Source: Trichocoleus sp. (GTDB taxonomy: Bacteria; Cyanobacteriota; Cyanobacteriia; Elainellales; Elainellaceae). Taken from it: DNA of 64,000 bases. Location: assembly GCA_036702865.1 (NCBI GenBank), contig DATNQD010000074.1:62001-126000 (forward strand). Direction: 5' to 3'. This document shows, in pieces, positions 22,713 through 31,353 of the stretch. Position 1 is the first letter of the stretch. Each line of letters opens with the position of its first letter. The translations under genes and the position numbers were made by a program. Under the pieces are notes generated by a model. It worked only from the letters and a program-made list of their open reading frames with translations. It was not told the DNA's origin and searched no databases.

Positions 22713-23171
22713 ATGGACTTTCAATTTCCCAAAACCTGGTTAGAGCTAGAGCAGATCGTCAACGAAGGAACGCTCGACCAACTTCCAGTGGAACATAAGC
22801 GCAGCCATGAATTGACAGAGACCTACGAGCAAGACCGTCGAGCCATTTCCAGAGAGCAAGCACTTCAAAACATCTATGCTGAGGTAAATGCGGCTCGTAC
22901 TGTCCTGCCTGATGGAGCGGAAGTTGCGCTGACCTATAACAAATACCCCTACGATTTGCTGCTCAGGCATCTTCCCGGCGTTACGCATAAGCTACTGTGG
23001 TTTAAAGGCAACCTATCACCTGAGCAAGCAAAAAGCTATCTGCACTCTCTAGGTAAAGCCTGCTGCCTCTACGAAAATCCGGTTGCACTGAAGTCAATTC
23101 CAGAAATTAGTCATTTTCAGGTTTTTTTGCTCGACAACGTTGAAACGCTATCTTTTCCTCGGGCTGCATAA
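22713..23171 (+). CDS. DUF3605-like conserved protein
   Basis: A 152-residue soluble protein with a good ribosome binding site (AAGGAGA about 6 bases before the ATG). The central YNKYPYDLLLRHLPGVTHKLLWFKG resembles the conserved core of DUF3605 proteins found in fungi and cyanobacteria; the assignment is from memory of that motif. No catalytic residues can be named, and there is no signal peptide or membrane segment. The upstream spacer is about 290 bases and the gene appears monocistronic. Confidence 0.7.
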   Translation: MDFQFPKTWLELEQIVNEGTLDQLPVEHKRSHELTETYEQDRRAISREQALQNIYAEVNAARTVLPDGAEVALTYNKYPYDLLLRHLPGVTHKLLWFKGNLSPEQAKSYLHSLGKACCLYENPVALKSIPEISHFQVFLLDNVETLSFPRAA

Positions 23172-23284
23172 ACAACGAAGCTATCAAGCTCGATCGACCA
23201 TCGTTTGGCAACACTGCTGACATACGAATGTCATAATTTTTGTTCACAATAAGAGTATTGACAGCATCACAGCCATTATCAACA

Positions 23285-23779
23285 ATGTCTCCCAGCAGCT
23301 TGTTTCATCGCACCGCGATTGCCACTTCTCTCACCACAGCCGCAGCAATCGGTAGCTTAGTTGCCGCTCCGGTTCTTTCTCATGCGCCTAAGCCAGTTGA
23401 GCATCGACAAATCTACCGGACTGCGGCTAATTCAACTCAGCTTGACTCAATCCGGGCAATCGATCAGTTAGGCATCAATCGAGAAGCAGTTTTGGGCGTT
23501 GCCTTCCTAGGCAGTGCTGCGATCGGTATGGGTCTTACCGCAATTCAGGAGCGAAATCGTCCGACTCGTTCTAATTCCATCAGTGCAACGAAAAGTACAG
23601 CGAATTTGCAGAGTGCCAGCCCAAAACTACAACAGCAACTGTTGCGACTATTGCATGAGGATAGAAGAGCCGCAGCCCGCTTGACTCATCAAGCCCAAAT
23701 TAAGTATCCGGGTCACTCCGCCAATTGGTACATCGAGAAAGTGATCTATGACTTGGAGCGCGATCGAGGCAGAGTGTAA
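23285..23779 (+). CDS. Hypothetical protein with N-terminal signal-like segment
   Basis: Unrecognised 164-residue protein from the ATG at 23285; the frame also reads upstream to a TTG at 23240. It has an Ala-rich hydrophobic N-terminus (about residues 10-35) resembling a signal peptide, a second short hydrophobic segment (AVLGVAFLGSAAIGMGLTAI, about 70-90) and a basic, helical C-terminus (LLRLLHEDRRAAARLTHQA). It could be an exported or inner-membrane protein with a cytoplasmic tail. The neighbours are unrelated. Confidence 0.6.
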   Translation: MSPSSLFHRTAIATSLTTAAAIGSLVAAPVLSHAPKPVEHRQIYRTAANSTQLDSIRAIDQLGINREAVLGVAFLGSAAIGMGLTAIQERNRPTRSNSISATKSTANLQSASPKLQQQLLRLLHEDRRAAARLTHQAQIKYPGHSANWYIEKVIYDLERDRGRV

Positions 23780-23848
23780 AAAATCTTGTACTGGACTAGC
23801 TCATCTCAATTGGCTTATCCCAACTGAGCTACTGGTGGCGGTTTAAAA

Positions 23849-23902
23849 CAAAAAAGCCACCGGACGGCACAACGTTACTATCACGATGTGCCCGGCACTT
23901 TA
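23849..23902 (-). terminator. Rho-independent terminator after rpsU
   Basis: On the minus strand a long GC-rich hairpin (arms around GCCGGGCACA and TGTGCCGTCCGGTGGC) is followed by TTTTTTG. It lies just beyond rpsU and probably ends the rbp-rpsU transcript. Confidence 0.7.
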
Positions 23903-23967
23903 ATTACAGCGAGGTACGCTCAGATCGGGGATCAGAACTTAACTGGCTGCTTGATGGCTTTTCAATC

Positions 23968-24156
23968 TCAGGACTTGGAGCGGAAACGACGCTTCTTCCG
24001 TCGGGCGATTGCCTTGCGTTTTGCTTTTTCCAGGGGTGTTTCAAAGTGACGGTTTTTCTTCATATCTGCGAAGATATCAGCTTTAGAAACCTGGCGCTTG
24101 AAACGGCGTAGTGCTGATTCAATGCCTTCGTTCTCACCCACGATCACTTGCGTCAT
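23968..24156 (-). CDS. rpsU: 30S ribosomal protein S21 (bS21)
   Basis: A 62-residue, very basic protein with the bS21 pattern: [20 protein letters not shown] near the N-terminus, then [22 protein letters not shown] and a poly-basic tail. It binds the small ribosomal subunit near the platform and helps initiation. An AGGAGG-like site precedes the ATG. It lies 147 bases downstream of the RNA-binding protein gene on the same strand, an order known from other cyanobacteria, with a terminator-like hairpin between the two genes. Confidence 0.95.
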   Translation of the reverse strand: MTQVIVGENEGIESALRRFKRQVSKADIFADMKKNRHFETPLEKAKRKAIARRKKRRFRSKS

Positions 24157-24227
24157 TCCAATTCCTCCTTGAATGGAACCTATTCATTATGATGAACGGC
24201 TGTACAAACAATACCAACTTGACGAGC

Positions 24228-24276
24228 AAAAAAGCTTCTGGTAGAACAAAGAAGTCCTCTCTATCTACCAGAAGCT
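24228..24276 (-). terminator. Intergenic terminator/attenuator between rbp and rpsU
   Basis: A perfect 13-bp stem (AGCTTCTGGTAGA at 24233-24245 with TCTACCAGAAGCT at 24264-24276) is followed on the minus strand by TTTTTTG. It should end most rbp transcripts before rpsU, leaving rpsU to read-through or its own promoter. Confidence 0.8.
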
Positions 24277-24303
24277 CCTTATTTTAAAGGTTTAAGTTAC
24301 AAT

Positions 24304-24618
24304 TTAGTAGCGACGATCGGTACGCTTCCGGTTATTTCCCCCCCAACCGCCACCGCCACCACCAGCGGGACGCTCTTCGCGAGGTTTCGCCTTATTTACC
24401 TTCAAGTCGCGCCCCATCCATTCAGCGCCGTCTAATGCATCGATTGCGGCTGTCTCTTCATCATCAGAAGCCATTTCGACAAATCCAAAGCCGCGCATCC
24501 GCCCAGTTTCCCGGTCAATAGGCAACTGCACACGCTTTACAGTACCGTACTCGGAGAATACGTTGACGATATCCTCTTCAGTTACCTGGTAGGACAGGTT
24601 GCCAACATAGATTGACAT
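24304..24618 (-). CDS. RRM-type glycine-rich RNA-binding protein
   Basis: A 104-residue cyanobacterial Rbp protein. One RRM fills residues 1-80, with RNP2 IYVGNLSY and RNP1 RGFGFVEM, followed by a Gly-rich tail (GGGGGGWGGNN) and a basic end. Such proteins bind RNA; members with Gly-rich tails are typically cold-inducible and affect mRNA stability or localisation. More than 200 bases upstream are free of genes, which would allow a long 5' leader as described for cold-regulated rbp genes; no element in it could be defined by eye. It precedes rpsU, separated by a terminator-like hairpin. Confidence 0.93.
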   Translation of the reverse strand: MSIYVGNLSYQVTEEDIVNVFSEYGTVKRVQLPIDRETGRMRGFGFVEMASDDEETAAIDALDGAEWMGRDLKVNKAKPREERPAGGGGGGWGGNNRKRTDRRY

Positions 24619-25261
24619 AAACTACTCCATGTAAACGCAATGCAGAGAATTAAATAATCAGAGAGTTGTCTGTCAACCTGTACAAGCACAACTAAACACC
24701 GAATATCAAATCTCCCCCCATAATCGTAGCTTGGAACCGAAGAAATGGTCAATGAAGGCTGCAAAAAATGCAGTTTAAGCCAGACCGTCTCTCACATGAA
24801 ACGATCGCCATAGGGCAAGATGCTTTATTAAGAATAGCATTGACTAGGTAATCCCTGACATCTTCAAAGTTGAGGCAGCGACCAAACAGATATTACGGCT
24901 TCAGTCAATGGGCTTGGTATCCTACATTTTTCCATGTTTATTTAACAACTTCATTGAGCTTTACTGTCGGAGACTTGTTTAAGTTAGAAATAAAACTTAA
25001 TTTCTTGTACTTAGCAATTGTTCAATTCTAGCTTGACATTTTGAACTCTGCCCTATGCAGCAGCAGTGAAACGTTATTTCTGGATGAAGAGAAGCACGCC
25101 ACTAAAACTCCTCCCCGTGGGGAAAGCCTTCTCTCTCTCCAGGTAGTCTATTCTGATGCAGGGAAATTGATAGTCTAATTAGCAGGAAAAGACAACTCGT
25201 TAAAAACGATTTGTAATATCAGCAGTTTAATTTTAGCGGCCTTATTTAAGGAGACATAGCA
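24619..25261. other. Intergenic region with a folded element near 25087-25134
   Basis: This holds the rbp leader and the promoter of the following stress-protein gene. Near 25087-25134 an outer stem, AGAGAAG (25087-25093) with CTTCTCT (25128-25134), encloses a short TCCCC-GT-GGGGA hairpin. No coding sequence is visible. The element could be a small RNA, a terminator relic or a mobile-element end; I cannot decide. Confidence 0.35.
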
Positions 25262-25534
25262 ATGAATATTTTGGCTTGGATTGTTCTTGGATTGATTGCA
25301 GGTGCACTGGCTAAAGCAGTTTATCCGGGTCGTCAGGGTGGGGGTATTCTGGGCACAATGCTATTAGGCATCATTGGTGCCTTTGTCGGCGGTAGCCTCT
25401 ATAACCTATTTACAACTGGTTCAATTGCCTTGACTGCTTCTGCACTGAGTATTGGTGGTGTTGTGGTTGCGGTGCTTGGTGCGATCGTGGCACTGTTTGT
25501 TTACTATGCGCTGACCCGCAGCAATGCTTACTAA
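25262..25534 (+). CDS. GlsB/YeaQ/YmgE-family stress membrane protein
   Basis: A 90-residue membrane protein with three hydrophobic, Gly-rich helices. The N-terminal ILAWIVLGLIAGALAKAVYPG and GILGTMLLGIIGAFVGG match the transglycosylase-associated / GlsB-YeaQ family, which is induced by general stress; its molecular role is unknown. A strong AAGGAGA site precedes the ATG. It is monocistronic, ended by an intrinsic terminator about 33 bases downstream. Confidence 0.93.
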   Translation: MNILAWIVLGLIAGALAKAVYPGRQGGGILGTMLLGIIGAFVGGSLYNLFTTGSIALTASALSIGGVVVAVLGAIVALFVYYALTRSNAY

Positions 25535-25566
25535 AAAGTAGTGAAAGAATAAGAGTGAATCTGATA

Positions 25567-25594
25567 AAAGCCTCTGCCGATGCGGGGGCTTTTT
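25567..25594 (+). terminator. Rho-independent terminator after the GlsB-like gene
   Basis: AAAGCCTCTGC pairs imperfectly with GCGGGGGCTTT around a CGAT loop, followed by a T run. It is short, GC-rich and well placed after the stop. Confidence 0.85.
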
Positions 25595-25631
25595 CACATC
25601 AAACGAATCTCCAATACGACTCTATCAAGCT

Positions 25632-25668
25632 CACTATTAATAAACTCACTATTAATACACTATTAATA
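25632..25668. repeat. Three copies of CACTATTAATA
   Basis: The 11-mer CACTATTAATA occurs exactly at 25632-25642, 25647-25657 and 25658-25668, about 180 bases before the protease start. It may be a cluster of protein-binding sites or simple AT-rich repetition. Confidence 0.6.
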
Positions 25669-25848
25669 TTGGAGTACTGGCTTAAGAATCACCCTGTTGC
25701 AAAGTAGTTGTCACACAACCGACACATCGAGCAGCTATGTTATAACTGGTCAATCCTGACTCGAATCGGGGAAGCTGACTCAAAAGCTTAATTAAGACAC
25801 CCCTCATTTGAGTTGTTGGCAATACGGTTCTTTCACAGCTTTCTCTCT

Positions 25849-27150
25849 ATGACCTCATTGCACCGTCCTGTGTGGTTCAACAAGCTAATCTCTACCCGTC
25901 GATCTAAAGTAGCGCTGGCTTTTGGTGTAACGTTCACTGCGATCGGCATTCCAGCCGTTGCCGCTTATGCCGCTCTCCAAAATAATCCTAAAGCAGTTCT
26001 AGACCAGGCATGGCAAATTGTTGACCAGGATTATGTTGATCCGAGTTTTAATCAGGTGAACTGGCAGTCAGTTCGTCATGACCTGCTTTCTAAATCCTAT
26101 ACTTCGCGTGAAGCAGCCTATGTTGCCCTGCGTGATGCTCTGAAGCAATTAAATGATCCCTACACCCGCTTCATGGACCCGAAAGAATTCCAGGCATTCA
26201 GGAACGAAACAAACGGGGAATTGACAGGGGTTGGAATGCAGTTAACGGTTGATAAGGAGACTCAAGTTCTCACCGTTGTCAAACCGATCGAAAATTCACC
26301 TGCTTTACGAGCGGGGATTCAGGCAGGCGATAAAATCTTGCAAATTGATGGCAAGAGTACTACGGGAATGACGGTTGAAACGGCAGCTGGTCTGATCCGG
26401 GGAGAGCCAAATACTCAAGTCCGAATTCAGATTCAGCATCAGGATGCAACTCCTTACGAAGTGAATTTGACTCGCGCCAGAATTCAGGTTCCAGTGGTGC
26501 AATCTGCGGTACGAACTGAGAGTCAGCAGCGAATTGGCTACATCCGGTTGGGCGAATTTAGTGCACATGCTGCGGATGAGATGAAGAAGGCAATCGAGCA
26601 GCTTGAAGGCCAGAAAGTTGATAAGTTTGTTTTAGATCTGCGCGGCAATCCGGGGGGCAGATTAGATCAGGCGATCGAAATTGCGCGGATGTGGCTGAAT
26701 GACGGGGGAATTGTCCGGACTGTGAATCGTCAGGGTGAGTCAAACACGATTGAAGCAAATCATACTGCTTTGACAGAGTTGCCTCTAGCAGTTCTCGTTG
26801 ATGGGAATTCCGCCAGCGCCAGTGAAATTCTCGCCGGAGCTTTGAAGGATGACAATCGGGCAGTGGTCGTTGGTTCGCAAACGTTTGGGAAAGCATTAGT
26901 GCAGTCGGTCAATCCTCTGCTGGATGGGTCAGGGCTAAATGTGACGATCGCCCATTACTTCACACCCGCAGGGCTGGACATTAACCATAAAGGCATCACT
27001 CCGGATGTCGTGGCTAACCTCACGGATGAACAGAAAAAAGAGCTGTTCTCAAATCCGGATCGCTTAGGCACATCTCAAGACCCGCAATATCTCCAGGCGA
27101 TTGGGCAACTCACTCGATCGGTTGCGGCAGTCTCGACTCCAGGGCAGTAG
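25849..27150 (+). CDS. C-terminal processing peptidase, S41 family
   Basis: A 433-residue exported serine peptidase. A hydrophobic N-terminal segment (about 20-45) acts as signal or anchor. The N-terminal helical region with FMDPKEFQ is followed by a PDZ domain (about 105-190, GVGMQL, GIQAGDKILQIDG) and the S41 catalytic domain: YIRLGEF, LRGNPGG, the catalytic Ser in DGNSASASEI and the catalytic Lys in TFGKALVQ. In cyanobacteria one paralogue (CtpA) processes the D1 protein of photosystem II; others have unclear targets, and I cannot say which paralogue this is. The ATG at 25849 is chosen over a TTG at 25813. Confidence 0.92.
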   Translation: MTSLHRPVWFNKLISTRRSKVALAFGVTFTAIGIPAVAAYAALQNNPKAVLDQAWQIVDQDYVDPSFNQVNWQSVRHDLLSKSYTSREAAYVALRDALKQLNDPYTRFMDPKEFQAFRNETNGELTGVGMQLTVDKETQVLTVVKPIENSPALRAGIQAGDKILQIDGKSTTGMTVETAAGLIRGEPNTQVRIQIQHQDATPYEVNLTRARIQVPVVQSAVRTESQQRIGYIRLGEFSAHAADEMKKAIEQLEGQKVDKFVLDLRGNPGGRLDQAIEIARMWLNDGGIVRTVNRQGESNTIEANHTALTELPLAVLVDGNSASASEILAGALKDDNRAVVVGSQTFGKALVQSVNPLLDGSGLNVTIAHYFTPAGLDINHKGITPDVVANLTDEQKKELFSNPDRLGTSQDPQYLQAIGQLTRSVAAVSTPGQ

Positions 27151-27606
27151 GGCAGCCGATAATGCTGAATGAAGACTGAATTACTAAGTAGTTACATTCT
27201 CAGAACCCCCCCTAAATTCTTCAATTCGGGGGGCTTTGAACGGCTAGAGAATTCATCTTCGATTCAGTAATGCTGGGTCGCCAAGACCGATGACAGCAGA
27301 GATTTGTGTTGTCCAAAGCATTGTGCAACGGAGGCTTTTGTCACGGCATGGCTCTCACTTCTCGATCGCAGGTACAACTGGACAGCCCTGCGGCGGACAT
27401 TTGCTGTGAGGATGCTAAATTTATACAGAATTCACGATTGGAATTTTGCCCAATCTTTGTCTTAAGCGAGAATATGACTCACTGACAGGATACTGGGAAT
27501 TGCTGATCGAACCACTGAAGGGTAATGATTGAGGTACAGCGATCGGTAGAACAATTATCTCATCTAGCTTTCTGAAACAGGGGATAATTCAGATTATTCT
27601 CATTAG
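27151..27606. other. Intergenic region
   Basis: About 450 bases without a supported gene. It contains one copy of an interspersed palindromic repeat (27206-27240) and presumably the promoter of the MEKHLA gene. Confidence 0.5.
27206..27240. repeat. Interspersed palindromic repeat, copy 1
   Basis: CCCCCCCTAAATTCTTCAAT followed by TCGGGGGGCTTTGAA forms a hairpin with C-run and G-run arms. Related copies occur at 39512-39543 and 56755-56797, each in a spacer close behind a gene end. Confidence 0.75.
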
Positions 27607-28098
27607 ATGAACATTGCGCTGATGCCGCTTCCCAAACCCGATCGCCAAAACCAGTTTCTGGCAGATCATGCCAAATTGCTACTCGATAGTTTTGCAAGTT
27701 TAACGGGAAAGGCACTGATTGATCCAACCCTTTCGGCGATCGAGCAAGCACAGCAGCTTTTTGAAGCTCCCTTTGCTGTTCTTTCTCACAACACCGCTCC
27801 TGACCCGATTTTTACCTACGGCAACCAGATGGCGCTTCAGATTTTTGGTCTGACCTGGGAAGAACTGACGCAAATGCCCTCTCGTCTTTCCACCGAACCG
27901 ATCCATCAAGCCGAGCGACAGCACCTTCTGACCATGGCGATTCGGCAGGGCTATGTTGATGACTATGGCGGAGTGCGGATAACAAAAACAGGACGACGGT
28001 TTTTAGTAGAGCAAGCGACCGTTTGGAATTTGCTTGACGAAGCCGGGCATCTCCTGGGGCAGGCAACTCTGTTTAGCCACTGGATTTTTTTAGATTAA
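27607..28098 (+). CDS. MEKHLA-domain protein
   Basis: A 163-residue protein matching the MEKHLA domain, a PAS-like fold seen alone in cyanobacteria and at the end of plant HD-ZIP III proteins. Typical pieces are APFAVLSHNTAPDPIFTYGN, ALQIFGLTWEELTQMPSR, GYVDDYGGVRI and the tail QATLFSHWIFL. PAS-like domains usually bind small ligands or partners. Its last 26 bases overlap the end of the convergent hybrid-kinase gene. No fused output domain is present. Confidence 0.9.
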   Translation: MNIALMPLPKPDRQNQFLADHAKLLLDSFASLTGKALIDPTLSAIEQAQQLFEAPFAVLSHNTAPDPIFTYGNQMALQIFGLTWEELTQMPSRLSTEPIHQAERQHLLTMAIRQGYVDDYGGVRITKTGRRFLVEQATVWNLLDEAGHLLGQATLFSHWIFLD

Positions 28099-30205
28099 TG
28101 CGGCTGGCTCGGGAACGGGCAGGGTGACTAATTTCAGTGCGATTTGTTGCTGGTTCGATCGCTGGCTTAGATGGCTGAATTAATGCGGCGGCGGCAGTCA
28201 CCAGCTCAGAGGGACCGATCGGCTTCGCTAAATGCATCTGAAATCCGGCAGCCAGAACTTGAAGCTGGTCTTCATGCCGCGCATAAGCCGTCAGTGCAAT
28301 GGCTGGAATTTGCCGACCTGTTTTTTGCTCCAGCATTCGCAGTTTTCGGACAAACTGATAACCATCTTCTTCAGGTAAGCCAATGTCACTAATGAGAAGG
28401 TGGGGATGGAACTGTTCGAGGCAGGCGATCGCTTCATTTGCAGAGGCAACAGCAGCCACAGTTGCGCCCGCTTCCTCCAGAATCATGGCAATAAAGTCGC
28501 GGGTGTCAATGTTGTCTTCCACTACTAGAACTTGGGCTTGGTCAAGCGAAGGCAATCCCTCTTGAGGACTGATACCTGCCTGGGATAGTGTTGGTTCACT
28601 TATAGCAGGAGCCAACGTCACTAGCGGCAAATAAACGGTAAACGTTGCGCCCTGGCCTTCTCCTTCACTATAGGCACAGATTTCGCCTTGATGTAAGTCG
28701 ATCAGATGTCGGGCGATCGCCAGCCCTAGCCCTAACCCGCTGTAAGACCGAGCCGTGGTACTGTCTGCCTGCCGAAAACGATCGAACACATGGGGCAGAA
28801 AGTCGGGCGTGATACCGATTCCAGTATCAATGACCTGAAGCTGAGCGCAGGCTTGAGTTGAGCCATTAGCCGTCTTAACGCGATCGACCCGATCGAGGCG
28901 CACTTCGATCTGTCCACCTTCTGGCGTGAACTTAATCGCATTTGACAGCAGATTCCAGATAACCTGACGCAGCCGTTCTGGATCAGCAGAAACCGTTTGA
29001 GCCGACGCACTCAAGTTTTTGCTTAACTGAACTGATTTAGCCTCTGCTAACGGATGAACTGATTCAAGGACGCTGTCCACCAGGGCAATGAGATCAACAT
29101 TCTGAATCGCGAGGCGCAGTTTGCCTCGAATAATCTGTGAGACGTCTAGAATATCGGCAATTAGTTGGGCTTGGGCTTTTGCATTGCGTTCGATCGTCTC
29201 TAGCGCTCGCGTTTTCGTTTCCTCGCTTAACTCGCGAGTGAGCAGCATTTGTGACCAGCCCAGAATCGAGTTGAGTGGCGTTCGCAGTTCATGAGAAACG
29301 ATCGCCAAAAACTCATCCTTCATCCGGTTTGCGGCTTCTGCCTGCTGCCTGGCGGCTTGCTCTCGGAGAAACTGTTCTCGCACAGCATCGGCTTGCTTGC
29401 GCTGCGTAATATCCTCGACCGTTCCTACGTGACCAATGAGATCACCGCTGTCTGAGAACATGGGAGACGATCGAATATGCGTCCAGCAGACGTTTCCATC
29501 CGGGTTTTGAAAGCGATATTCAAAGGCAGTTTCTTGCTGTTGCTGCGTATAGTTTCGCCAGTCTGCAACTGCCCGATCTTGATCTTCGGGGTGCAAAAAC
29601 TGCATCCACCCTTCCCCTAAACTTTCCTCCAGGGTAAACCCACAAATTGCCTGACAGCGAGGATTGGCATAGGTGCATTTTCCATCAATATCGAGCAAAA
29701 AAATCCCGACTGGGGAGCAGGCACTGAGCGATCGAAACCGTTCTTCACTTTGTCTCAGTTCAGCATTGATGTTGCTGAGTTGGGATGCCTGTCGCTTCAC
29801 CTCAGCAGTTTTTTTGAACAGATCCACAAACACTGCCACTTTAGAAGTGAGGATGGTTGGATCAAGCGGCTTGAACAGATAATCCACCGCGCCCAAAGCG
29901 TAGCCCTTAAAGATCAGAGCATCATTGGTATTGAAAGCAGTCAGGAAAATAATGGGCGTATGGCGCGATCGATTCCGCTGGCGGATCAGGGTTGCTGTCT
30001 CAAACCCATCCATTCCTGGCATTTGTACATCAAGCAGAATGACGGCAAAGTCTTGGTTGAGCAAACATCGTAAAGCTTCTTCTCCTGAATGTGCCCGGAC
30101 AAGATTCTGTTCCAGATTACCTAGCACTGCTTCCAGCGCAATCAAATTCTCAGTATGATCGTCTACCAGAAGAATGTTTACTTTAGGCTCAGTTTGCATA
30201 ACCAT
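28073..30205 (-). CDS. REC-PAS-kinase-REC hybrid histidine kinase
   Basis: A 710-residue soluble signalling protein with no membrane segment. In order: receiver (about 8-125; LLVDDHTENLI, LLDVQMPGMDG, KPLD), PAS with PAC (about 155-270), HisKA with the phospho-acceptor in [16 protein letters not shown], HATPase (NLLSNAIKF, VIDTGIGITPDF, GLGLGLAIARHL) and a C-terminal receiver (about 560-680; VVEDNIDTRDF, ISDIGLPEEDG, KPIG). The N-terminal receiver suggests it is controlled by an upstream kinase, possibly the giant kinase encoded in the same minus-strand array. Its 3' end overlaps the convergent MEKHLA gene by 26 bases. Confidence 0.93.
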   Translation of the reverse strand: MVMQTEPKVNILLVDDHTENLIALEAVLGNLEQNLVRAHSGEEALRCLLNQDFAVILLDVQMPGMDGFETATLIRQRNRSRHTPIIFLTAFNTNDALIFKGYALGAVDYLFKPLDPTILTSKVAVFVDLFKKTAEVKRQASQLSNINAELRQSEERFRSLSACSPVGIFLLDIDGKCTYANPRCQAICGFTLEESLGEGWMQFLHPEDQDRAVADWRNYTQQQQETAFEYRFQNPDGNVCWTHIRSSPMFSDSGDLIGHVGTVEDITQRKQADAVREQFLREQAARQQAEAANRMKDEFLAIVSHELRTPLNSILGWSQMLLTRELSEETKTRALETIERNAKAQAQLIADILDVSQIIRGKLRLAIQNVDLIALVDSVLESVHPLAEAKSVQLSKNLSASAQTVSADPERLRQVIWNLLSNAIKFTPEGGQIEVRLDRVDRVKTANGSTQACAQLQVIDTGIGITPDFLPHVFDRFRQADSTTARSYSGLGLGLAIARHLIDLHQGEICAYSEGEGQGATFTVYLPLVTLAPAISEPTLSQAGISPQEGLPSLDQAQVLVVEDNIDTRDFIAMILEEAGATVAAVASANEAIACLEQFHPHLLISDIGLPEEDGYQFVRKLRMLEQKTGRQIPAIALTAYARHEDQLQVLAAGFQMHLAKPIGPSELVTAAAALIQPSKPAIEPATNRTEISHPARSRASRINLKKSSG

Positions 30206-30480
30206 GAATCAGGAAAAAGGAGATGAAAGGTAGGGCTGAGAATTGTGGATGCGCATATAAAGATAATGAATAGACTGAACGCAGAGCAAATGGATAACAA
30301 GCAAAAGTTGTAGATGATATAGCGATGTTATACCAGTTTAGTCAATTGTATCTTAAGCTAACATCTGCGAGTAGAAAGCGGCTCAAGTTACCAACTCCCT
30401 ACGATATAGTGCTAATTTCAGCTATTTCCTGGGGTTTAGATGAACGGCAAGAAACATTCAAGACATACAGCTTAATATTA

Positions 30481-31308
30481 TTACTCTATCTTGCGGTAGA
30501 TTCTTCTTTCCATATCTAAATCCTCGTAGAATTGTTCGTAAGCTGTTGTCTTTAAAATTTCACTTTGCCCTAAAGCAAGAACCCCAAACTTATTTAAACT
30601 CTTGTACAGTAATCGATGAACTCGTTCCTGAAGAAATGGATCGAAGTAAATTAATACGTTGCGACACAAGATCAGATCAAACTTATTAAATAATCGATCT
30701 GTTGCTAAATTGTGTAGAGAAAAGACAATATTTTCTCGCAAGAATGAACGAAAAATTATGCTGTTATAAGCAGCCGTATAGTATTCTGAAAACGATCGGT
30801 TCCCACCTGCCTGCAAATATAACTGAGTATACCCCTGCATCAGGTTGAGCGAACAGATGCCGCTTCTAGCTTTTCGCAACACCTTCTCGTTGATATCGGT
30901 TGCATAGATACGACAGCGATCGTATAGCCCTTCCTCATGCAGCAGAATTGCCATGGAATAAACTTCTTCGCCCGTTGAGCACCCCGCGTGCCAGATCCGA
31001 ATGAATGGGTAGGTGTGAAAGAGCGGCAATACTTTTGTGCGAAGGCTGAGGAAAAAGTCGGGGTCACGAAACATCGAGGTGACGTTAACCGATATGCCCA
31101 ACAGTAACCGCTCCATGCAGGAACGATCTCGTAACACCTTCTCTTGCAGACTGGAAACACTATCTAGCCGTTCAGACCGAATAACGTTCCAGATCCGCCT
31201 TTTGAGCGAGGTCATTGCATAGTTACGAAAATCGAACCCGTAGTAGCGGTAAATTTCCTCCAGCAACAGTTGAATTTCAATGTTTTCAACGTCTTCCTTC
31301 ATGTACAT
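30481..31308 (-). CDS. cheR: CheR-type protein methyltransferase
   Basis: A SAM-dependent glutamate O-methyltransferase of the CheR family, about 275 residues from the ATG at 31308. The frame reads up to a TTG at 31335. Visible motifs: the N-terminal helical domain, ISVNVTSMFRDPDFF, IWHAGCSTGEEVYSMAILL (SAM binding), IYATDINEKVLRKA and LILCRNVLIYFDPFLQ. CheR methylates chemoreceptors, but no methyl-accepting protein is encoded nearby. It lies between two hybrid kinases on one strand, 45 bases after the large one, so it may modify a kinase-linked partner instead. Confidence 0.92.
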   Translation of the reverse strand: MYMKEDVENIEIQLLLEEIYRYYGFDFRNYAMTSLKRRIWNVIRSERLDSVSSLQEKVLRDRSCMERLLLGISVNVTSMFRDPDFFLSLRTKVLPLFHTYPFIRIWHAGCSTGEEVYSMAILLHEEGLYDRCRIYATDINEKVLRKARSGICSLNLMQGYTQLYLQAGGNRSFSEYYTAAYNSIIFRSFLRENIVFSLHNLATDRLFNKFDLILCRNVLIYFDPFLQERVHRLLYKSLNKFGVLALGQSEILKTTAYEQFYEDLDMERRIYRKIE

Positions 31309-31353
31309 TTTCAGCACATAACCCAACGAGAGCAACTATAGAGTAAGCAGATT

